Shown here: positions 30,200 to 36,034 of the stretch, piece after piece
Position numbering within the stretch: the first letter of the stretch is position 1
Layout of the letters: the number at the start of each line of letters is the position of its first letter
NCBI GenBank assembly: GCA_016875215.1
Contig: VGRX01000014.1
Location: forward strand, 1 to 36,034
From: Deltaproteobacteria bacterium
GTDB taxonomy: Bacteria; Myxococcota_A; UBA9042; CAIXZC01
Length of the DNA: 36,034 nt
Reading direction: 5' to 3'
Position numbers and translations under genes: made by a program
The notes under the pieces: model-generated
Told to the model about the DNA's origin: nothing
Database searches by the model: none
The model's input: the letters and a program-made list of their open reading frames with translations, nothing else

Positions 30200-31618
30200 T
30201 CAGTACGACAGCTTCAGCACCGCGAATCCCATGACGGGCATGAGACCGTACTCGGAGTTGAGGTCGATGCCCAGAGAGTAGGTGCCGGGGGGGGGGCCTT
30301 CGGACTTCACGCCCAGGGGCACAAGGGCGCCGGCGGAGAAGCGGGCGTTCTCGACGACCGACCATTTCAGTCCCGCCATCAGGAAACCGGACGGGTCGAG
30401 CAGGTTGCCGACGGCCGAGAGCGTGACGTGGAGAACCGGGAGGACCTCCTGGTCCAGCGCCAGCCCCACGTAGTACCGGCCGACGTTGAAACTCTCCCCC
30501 CGCGCCAGCCGCTCCCCCTTCTCGGGCAGCGCACCGCTGAGCGGGTCGGACATGTCCATGTAGTAGCTCAGGTACTCGTCCGGGTCATCGGTGCCGTAGC
30601 CGTTGTAGAACGCCTCACCTGCGACCATGAGACCGAAGGAGAAGCGGTAGTCGAGCCCGGCCACGGCCTCGACGTCCCAGTCGTGGGATTCCTCCATGAA
30701 GTTGAATGCGGCCTCGGCACGGAATCCGAGCGGACCGAGCGGCCCCGTGGTCTCGAGCCCGCCCATCCAGTTGCCCTGCTGCGACAGTTGGAAGCGGGCT
30801 GCGCTGATTGCGAGGTCGTAGCGCCCGATGCCGGTGCGGAACCGCAGGCCGCCGTGCGCCCACCATTCCCGGTCCGTGTTCTCGTGCCGCTCGAACGACC
30901 CGACCAGGTCGAGACTGGTCCGCTCGCCCAGGAAGATCTCCGCCCGGATGGCATCGATGCCCCGCTTGACGTCGGGGTCGATATCGGTGGGGGAGAACGG
31001 GCTGAAGCGGTCGGTTGGCTTCCAGAACCAGGCCGTGCCCCACGAAATGGCCTGGCGCCCGACGCGCAGGTCCACCGGTCCCAACGGCAGGTGCACAAAC
31101 GCCCGGTCGATGCTGTGCTCGAGCAGGATTCCGTCGCCCCGATGCGGGTCGGGATCCCAGAGGCGGGGACGGGCAACGCCTGAGATTCCGAGCATCGAGA
31201 GGCCCCCCGGAGTCTCCCCCGCACCATTCCCCGAACCGAGCCCGGAACCGCGCCCGGAACCATCCCCCGAGCCGCCCGCCCCGCCGGCCAGCCCCGTCCC
31301 CGACTGCATGTCCTCCAGCACCGAGGACATGACCGAGGCGGTGAACTCGTACTCCAACCCGAGTCGGAAGTCGTTCCAGTATGCGTCCCCGCCGATGCGG
31401 GCGCGGGTGGCGGACATGCCCGCGGCATCGACGGAATCATCGCCGGAAATCCAGTCGTACAGCCAGATGTCGCGAAAGTTCATGCCGAGAAGCTGGGACT
31501 TGAAGTAGCCGCCTCCGTCCAGGGCAAAAGCACCGTCCTGGCTGGTCCAGAGCTCGCGGGACAGTGCGGAGGCAGGGAGGAGGAGGAGGAGGAGGAGGAG
31601 GCAGTGCCCATGGCCCAT
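30200..31618 (-). CDS. Predicted outer-membrane beta-barrel protein of the Lol-like cassette
   Basis: 472 residues. The signal peptide is MGHGHC, eight Leu, then PASALS. The mature chain is rich in alternating strands with aromatic ends and finishes AVLKLSY, as in outer-membrane barrels. The motif GRQAISWGTAWFWKPTDRFSP resembles that in DUF1302-type and related porin-like proteins. A Gly/Ser-rich insert lies at about 115-140. The ATG at 31618 has GGGAGGGGG upstream and a clean signal; GTG at 31669 and ATG at 31666, with a GGAGG site, would add a 16-17 residue N-terminus and couple to the ATPase gene. It is the last gene after the permeases and ATPase, so it is perhaps the outer-membrane end of the system. 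Confidence 0.75.
   Translation of the reverse strand: MGHGHCLLLLLLLLPASALSRELWTSQDGAFALDGGGYFKSQLLGMNFRDIWLYDWISGDDSVDAAGMSATRARIGGDAYWNDFRLGLEYEFTASVMSSVLEDMQSGTGLAGGAGGSGDGSGRGSGLGSGNGAGETPGGLSMLGISGVARPRLWDPDPHRGDGILLEHSIDRAFVHLPLGPVDLRVGRQAISWGTAWFWKPTDRFSPFSPTDIDPDVKRGIDAIRAEIFLGERTSLDLVGSFERHENTDREWWAHGGLRFRTGIGRYDLAISAARFQLSQQGNWMGGLETTGPLGPLGFRAEAAFNFMEESHDWDVEAVAGLDYRFSFGLMVAGEAFYNGYGTDDPDEYLSYYMDMSDPLSGALPEKGERLARGESFNVGRYYVGLALDQEVLPVLHVTLSAVGNLLDPSGFLMAGLKWSVVENARFSAGALVPLGVKSEGPPPGTYSLGIDLNSEYGLMPVMGFAVLKLSY
31575..31601 (-). repeat. (CTC)8 trinucleotide repeat coding the poly-Leu signal core
   Basis: The minus strand has eight consecutive CTC codons for residues 7-14 of the barrel protein, all Leu. 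Slippage here would change the length of the hydrophobic core by whole residues without breaking the frame. Confidence 0.8.
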
Positions 31619-31665
31619 CAACAGGCCCCCTCCCGCGTGGTCGGGGTTGGGGAGGAGGCGGTGCA

Positions 31666-32373
31666 TCACGGCGGTCCTCCGTTGTCCTGGCGCACGTCCG
31701 AGTCGATCCGGCCGTCCTTCAGGCGGACGAGGCGCGAGGCGGCATTCATGACCATGGGGTCATGCGTGGAGAACAGGAAAGTCAGCCCCTTTTCCCGGTT
31801 CAACCGTCGCATGAGCTTGAGCAACGCCGCACCGGTTTCGGAGTCGAGGTTCGCTGTGGGCTCGTCGGCCAGCACGATGACGGGCTCGCAAACCAGGGCA
31901 CGGGCGATGGCCACCCGCTGCTGTTGCCCACCGCTCATCTGCATGGGACGGCGGTGCGTCATTTCGGAAAGCCCCACGGCATCGAGCAACTCCTGCACCT
32001 TCTTCCGTCGGACCGGTCCGGGCTCCCCGCGAAGAATGAGGGGATACTCGACGTTCTCCCCCGCGGTCAGGACCGGGATGAGGTTGTAGGCCTGGAACAC
32101 GAATCCGATCTTCTCCAGGCGCAGGCGGGAGAGCTCTTTGCGCGAGAGACCTCCCAGGCGACGTCCCCCGACGGAGATGGTGCCCGAGGTCGGCTCGTCC
32201 AGCCCGCCGATCAGGTTGAACAGCGTGGTCTTTCCGGAACCCGAGGGCCCGGCGACCGCGGTGAATTCCCCTGGTTGGATGTCCAGGTCGATGCCCCGCA
32301 GCGCCTGGACCTCGATGTCGCCCATCTTGAAGACCCGGGTCACCTCTCTGACGGTCACGATCGGTTCAGACAT
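31666..32373 (-). CDS. LolD/MacB-type ABC ATPase
   Basis: 235 residues, an ATP-binding subunit of the FtsX-permease ABC class, whose members drive lipoprotein release or outer-membrane extrusion. Walker A is GPSGSGKTT, the Q-loop lies in FVFQAYNLIP, the signature is MSGGQQQRVAIARAL, Walker B is IVLADEPTANLDS, and the switch His is in FSTHDP. All motifs are intact. The ATG at 32373 overlaps the permease stop by 8 bases, and its own stop overlaps the alternative GTG of the barrel gene, so all are co-transcribed. Confidence 0.94.
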   Translation of the reverse strand: MSEPIVTVREVTRVFKMGDIEVQALRGIDLDIQPGEFTAVAGPSGSGKTTLFNLIGGLDEPTSGTISVGGRRLGGLSRKELSRLRLEKIGFVFQAYNLIPVLTAGENVEYPLILRGEPGPVRRKKVQELLDAVGLSEMTHRRPMQMSGGQQQRVAIARALVCEPVIVLADEPTANLDSETGAALLKLMRRLNREKGLTFLFSTHDPMVMNAASRLVRLKDGRIDSDVRQDNGGPP

Positions 32374-33652
32374 TTTCGCACCTGATGGCAGCAAGGGCCT
32401 TCATGCGGGCGACCCGCACGGCAGGCCATAGAGCGAACAGCAGGATACCGGCCAGCACCACGACGGTGGGCTCGACAAACACCTTGAGACTTGCCGACCC
32501 TCTGTACACGTTCTCGATGAACATCCCGTTGAACTCGAAGCCGTCCACGATGAAGCTCAAGTCGAGTCCCCAGACCGTGAGATAGGCGACGCAGAGGCCG
32601 CCCACGACAAGCCCGATGGCCATGGCCAGCAGGCCGATGAGGAGCGCCTCGCACATGATGCCGGCAAACAGGCTGCGGCCTCGGGCGCCCAGCGCAAGCT
32701 GCACGCCGAACTCGCGCTGCCGCTCGAACACGACCATGAACAGGGTCGTGAGGATTCCGGCGGACAGGATGGTGAGCATGAGGAGGTAGAGCAGGCCGTT
32801 CCAACTGTCGACCATGGCGAACATCTGGGCGATTTCGGGGCTCACGTCGTACCAGGCGAGCACTTCGGTCGAGTCCAGCCCCTGGGCAGCAATGCGCTGT
32901 CGAATGTCGTCGACGACCGGGGCGATGGCGCGGGAATCGTGGACCATGACCGAGATCTCGTGGACCGTGTCATCGGCACCGGTGGCCTCCTGGAAATCCT
33001 TCAGGGCGACCATGACCATCTGCGAGTCAAAGGCATCGGTATCGGTCTGGATGATCCCGGTGACGACGAAGGCGAGAGCCACGGTAGCCCCCTGGAACCC
33101 GGCGCAGTCGAGGCGGACCCTGGAGCCGATTCCGACCTTGAGCTGACGGGCGAGCTTGGCTCCAAGGAGGATCCCCTTCCGCTGCCGGAAGCGCTCCGGT
33201 GCATCCGGTTCGAGCGCCTCCGGGGGGGGGACGACGAACCCGCCGGCGACGAGCTTCTCCGGCAACGCGCTGAAGTGGCGTTCCCGCTCCGGATCCACGG
33301 CCAGGACCCGCACCACCCGCACGGTGCTGGACAGGCTGGACCGGATGCTGCCCGAGAACATGAGGCGGGGGCTTGCGGCCTTCACTCCGGGGGTGGACTC
33401 AATGGCTTCGAGCACCTTGGAGGCAGATGGGATGACGAGCTGGGTGCTCTGCCGCTCCCGGTATTCGGGGTGGTGGAGTTGAATGTGGCCCATGCTCGAA
33501 CGGGCGAGCTGGTCCACGAACATGTCGATGAACCCTTCGGTGAACGACACCATGGTGATGAGGACGGCCAGGCCGAGGCTGATGGCCGCCACCGTGAGCA
33601 ATGTCCTTCGGCGGTTGCGCCACAGGTTTCTCCACGCCATGATCAGGAGCAT
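32366..33652 (-). CDS. FtsX/LolC/LolE-type ABC permease (second permease)
   Basis: 428 residues. A first membrane helix follows MAWRNLWRNRRRTLLTVAAIS, the typical N-terminus of MacB/LolCE permeases. A periplasmic domain runs from about residue 40 to 270, and three C-terminal helices include FERQREFGVQLALGARGRSL, the family coupling motif. ATG at 33652 is chosen because GAGG lies 8 bases upstream; GTG at 33661 and ATG at 33640 are other options. It is 56 bases after the first permease and overlaps the ATPase by 8 bases. The pair of unlike permeases parallels LolC and LolE, which form a heterodimer. Confidence 0.9.
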   Translation of the reverse strand: MLLIMAWRNLWRNRRRTLLTVAAISLGLAVLITMVSFTEGFIDMFVDQLARSSMGHIQLHHPEYRERQSTQLVIPSASKVLEAIESTPGVKAASPRLMFSGSIRSSLSSTVRVVRVLAVDPERERHFSALPEKLVAGGFVVPPPEALEPDAPERFRQRKGILLGAKLARQLKVGIGSRVRLDCAGFQGATVALAFVVTGIIQTDTDAFDSQMVMVALKDFQEATGADDTVHEISVMVHDSRAIAPVVDDIRQRIAAQGLDSTEVLAWYDVSPEIAQMFAMVDSWNGLLYLLMLTILSAGILTTLFMVVFERQREFGVQLALGARGRSLFAGIMCEALLIGLLAMAIGLVVGGLCVAYLTVWGLDLSFIVDGFEFNGMFIENVYRGSASLKVFVEPTVVVLAGILLFALWPAVRVARMKALAAIRCENV

Positions 33653-33708
33653 GCTGGGCACCTCGGCCGGTTCTTGGGAGCGCGCTCGTCGTTCGCCATT
33701 GCACCCTC

Positions 33709-35232
33709 CTACACGAATCGGATGGCATCGACCGGGCGCAGGCGGTGGATGCGCAGGGCCGGGTAGAGGGAGCCGAGCACCGCATAGGCCACTACGGTGC
33801 CCACCGAGAAGACTATCCCGTAGAGGGTGAGCTCGGTGTAGTAGACCGTGCTCAGCACCACGCCGGTGATCGAGACTTCGCCCATTCCCAGGTCATATCC
33901 GTTGACGGAGAAGTACCAGTTGAACGCCTCGCCGATCCCTGTGCCGACGGCACCGGACAGCAGGGCAAGGATCACCATCTCCAGCACGAGCCCGCCCGCG
34001 ATGCGGCCGGGGGATTCTCCCACGGCCATGCGCACGCCGAATTCCCGGGTGCGCTCCATGACCGACATGGTGACCACGTTGGCCAGGATGACGCCGACGA
34101 TCATGATGAGAAGCGCCAGCGTCACGAGGAGGCTGCCCTGGTCGAGCTTGACGTAGACATCGAGCTCGGGTGACAGCTTGCGCCAGGACAGGGCCGACAG
34201 CCCGATGCCGGCCGAATCCAGCGCCCGTCCCAACTCCTCGGCCACTTCCGATGCACCTTCGAGATCGTCGATGGCGACGACCACGGCCGATGCGCCGCCA
34301 TTGGTCTCCAGGCCGGCGGAGAGCTTGTCGATGTGGGTCAGCGCAAAGGTGCGGTTGATTTCTAGGCTGCCGGTCTTGACCAGGCCGACGACCTTGTAGA
34401 GCGAGGCAAACGCCCGGCCCCGGGCGGTTCCGGTGGTGAGCGCTACCCGGTCACCCACTCCCACGTCGAGCAGCATGGCCAGGCCGGTACCCAGCACGAT
34501 CTCGCCCATGTAGGGATTGTCTGCATGGGGGTCAGTCGATGCCAGGAAGCGGGCGGGCGGGCAGTAGTCGCTGAACCGGTCGGCACAGTCGGCATCGTCG
34601 CACAGGTCGTCCCCGTCGGGGCAGCGCCCCTTGCAGACGGTCGCACCAGCCTCGTCGCATCGTTCGTCCAGAGGGGGCAGGGTCGGGCAGAGGGACTCGC
34701 AATCTGCGGAATCGGCGTAGATTTCGGCCCGGGCCGCTCGGCACCCTCGCAGGCAGCGCTGGTCAGGCTCGTCTGCGACCAGCGACGACTCCAGCGTGCT
34801 GACCTTCCGCTCGTCGTCGGGACGGATTCCGACCACGAACGCTCCTTCGGAGGTCATCCCCTTCCACGACGAGAGGTTGTCCTCGTCCGGGGGGTCAGGG
34901 ACCTTCTTGCTCAGCAGACCGCCCGTCTGGAGCCTGGGGGCGAACCCGAGCACGCCGGGCATGTCCTGCAGCACCGGAACGAGCGCTTTCAGATCGGCCC
35001 CCGGAATCTGGTGCTCCAGGTCGGGCTCGTCGTGATACCCGGGATGCTGCACCTGGAGGTGCCCGAGGAAGGAATCCGTGGCACCGCGGATCATCTGGGT
35101 GTGCATGCCGTCGCCCATTCCCACGAACAGGATCATGACCGCCACGGAGAACACCATGACCAGCCCGGTCAGCACCGTCCGGCGCCGGTTGCGCCAGAGG
35201 TCCCGCCAGCACAGTGCGAGGAAGTTTTTCAT
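33709..35232 (-). CDS. FtsX/LolC/LolE-type ABC permease with a Cys-rich periplasmic insert (first permease)
   Basis: 507 residues, about 80 longer than its partner. The N-terminus MKNFLALCWRDLWRNRRRTVL and the C-terminal MERTREFGVRMAVGESPGRI are family motifs. The extra length is partly an insert at about residues 160-224 with ten cysteines (CLRGC, CESLC, CKGRC, CDDADC and others) rich in Asp. Such spacing suggests disulfides or metal binding in the periplasm. The upstream gene is the lipoprotein-sorting protein, 84 bases away. The insert is not present in LolC/LolE of E. coli. Confidence 0.88.
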   Translation of the reverse strand: MKNFLALCWRDLWRNRRRTVLTGLVMVFSVAVMILFVGMGDGMHTQMIRGATDSFLGHLQVQHPGYHDEPDLEHQIPGADLKALVPVLQDMPGVLGFAPRLQTGGLLSKKVPDPPDEDNLSSWKGMTSEGAFVVGIRPDDERKVSTLESSLVADEPDQRCLRGCRAARAEIYADSADCESLCPTLPPLDERCDEAGATVCKGRCPDGDDLCDDADCADRFSDYCPPARFLASTDPHADNPYMGEIVLGTGLAMLLDVGVGDRVALTTGTARGRAFASLYKVVGLVKTGSLEINRTFALTHIDKLSAGLETNGGASAVVVAIDDLEGASEVAEELGRALDSAGIGLSALSWRKLSPELDVYVKLDQGSLLVTLALLIMIVGVILANVVTMSVMERTREFGVRMAVGESPGRIAGGLVLEMVILALLSGAVGTGIGEAFNWYFSVNGYDLGMGEVSITGVVLSTVYYTELTLYGIVFSVGTVVAYAVLGSLYPALRIHRLRPVDAIRFV

Positions 35233-35316
35233 CTTGAGGATCCTGTCCTCTCAATCATGAAGCAGCCCACCATTCCGTCCTCTCTTCCGGCTCGGACTTC
35301 GGCCCGTCCCGCCGCA

Positions 35317-36034
35317 CTACCGTCCCTTCTTCAGGCTGCGGATCGTGAACGTCTTGTCCGGCAGCGACTCGACGAACTCCATCTTCTTGACCCGGATCTC
35401 GGTGTAGCGCCCGGGATCCTGGAGGTTCTCCATCTTCCAGAGGAACGGGTAGTTCCGGCCGTCGTTCATCTTCCGATAGTCGGAGAAGTGCATGACCCGG
35501 GCGAGTTTCCCCTTCTCGTCGTAGAACTCCTGGCGCAGCGGACGGAGGTCGTCCTGCGCGACCTCGAGCACCTCCTTCTCCCAGACCACCGGACTCGACG
35601 GCTTCGGTTTCAGGGTCACCCGCCACGTCTTCACCTCCCCCATCTTCCCCGCCTCGGCGGGAAGCACGTCGTAGTCGAGCTTGACGCTGGAGCTGCGGGA
35701 GATGTCATCGTTCGTGAAGTCGGAGCCCATCCAGGAATCGAGCATGAGCGACGGAGGGATCTTCTGAACCTGGTCGATCTTGGGATTGTAGGCCCACAGG
35801 TCCTTTCCGAGCTTGAGGCTGGCCATGCCGGCATCCTCCGCCGGGGCGGTGAGGCGGACCAGGCTCTTGTCCGGGTAGACCTCCTGGAACTTCATGGTGA
35901 GGGTACGATCCCACCGCTTGATGTACATCTCCATCTCCCCCACCGAGGCCTTGCCCCGCATGAGGTTCTCCATGTCGTCGACGATCTTCTCGGCCAGGAC
36001 CGAAGGCGACGGCGCCTGAGACTGGCCAACGGAC
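35317..36034 (-). CDS. Outer-membrane lipoprotein-sorting protein (LolA/LolB-fold), cut at the window end
   Basis: 239 residues are visible. The frame is open to the window edge, so the true start lies outside. The fold is that of the family annotated as outer membrane lipoprotein-sorting proteins: an N-terminal helix (VLAEKIVDDMENLMRG), strands in MEMYIKRWDRTLTMKFQE, then KLGKDLWAYNPKIDQVQKIPPSLM and a LDSWMGSDFTNDDIS segment, ending in FVESLPDKTFTIRSLKKG. These proteins carry hydrophobic cargo across the periplasm. Gene order places it first in a five-gene cassette with two permeases, an ATPase and a barrel. The cargo is unknown. Confidence 0.87.
   Translation of the reverse strand, partial: SVGQSQAPSPSVLAEKIVDDMENLMRGKASVGEMEMYIKRWDRTLTMKFQEVYPDKSLVRLTAPAEDAGMASLKLGKDLWAYNPKIDQVQKIPPSLMLDSWMGSDFTNDDISRSSSVKLDYDVLPAEAGKMGEVKTWRVTLKPKPSSPVVWEKEVLEVAQDDLRPLRQEFYDEKGKLARVMHFSDYRKMNDGRNYPFLWKMENLQDPGRYTEIRVKKMEFVESLPDKTFTIRSLKKGR

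Overview
The window is about 36 kb of GC-rich DNA from a Gram-negative bacterium. The outer-membrane machinery shows this: Mla-type and Lol-type ABC systems, several lipoproteins with lipoboxes, and a predicted outer-membrane barrel. Lipoproteins with Gly/Asp/Pro-rich linkers, Cys-rich low-complexity inserts, the dprA-topA-trmFO order and a split methylmalonyl-CoA mutase suggest a Myxococcota or deltaproteobacteria-like lineage. That placement is an impression, not a proof. No rRNA, tRNA, CRISPR array, phage gene or recognisable transposase was found.

Layout. (1) 105-2330 is a secreted or lipid-anchored prolyl oligopeptidase. It ends inside a 187-bp palindromic element, which is followed by a convergent lipoprotein with an alpha/beta-hydrolase look (2678-3901, minus). 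(2) 3959-8913 is the dprA-topA-trmFO housekeeping cluster. (3) 9006-12344 is a tight operon of two degenerate thiolases and two DUF35 zinc-ribbon/OB proteins, followed by queD and a large DUF2723 membrane protein. (4) 22257 down to 14998 on the minus strand is one long gene run: PhnD-like lipoprotein, GGDEF diguanylate cyclase, methylmalonyl-CoA mutase catalytic subunit, and two MlaE permeases with two MlaF ATPases. (5) 22386-27012 on the plus strand holds a standalone E2-type acyltransferase domain, a large DUF3352-like lipoprotein and an SsnA-type amidohydrolase. (6) 27010-29362 is an accessory segment. It opens with a second palindromic element, carries a gene remnant and an unrecognised secreted protein, and is bracketed by a perfect 112-bp direct repeat of the 3' end of the amidohydrolase gene. 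An RHH/PIN toxin-antitoxin pair follows. (7) 36034 down to 30200 on the minus strand is a Lol-like cassette: LolA/LolB-fold lipoprotein-sorting protein (cut by the window edge), two FtsX-type permeases, a LolD-type ATPase and an outer-membrane barrel.

The strongest candidates for something new are as follows. The two Mla ATPases carry complementary defects: one has Asp in place of the Walker B Glu, the other has a broken signature motif. That predicts a heterodimeric lipid transporter with one competent and one degenerate ATP site. The 112-bp repeat of the amidohydrolase 3' end flanks a 2.2-kb insert whose left edge coincides with a palindromic element. A periplasmic PhnD-like binding lipoprotein is translationally coupled to a diguanylate cyclase. 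The Lol-like cassette contains a permease with a ten-cysteine periplasmic insert. The thiolase pair appears to lack the nucleophilic cysteine in both members. Three of the four convergent gene junctions carry palindromic or tandem repeats.
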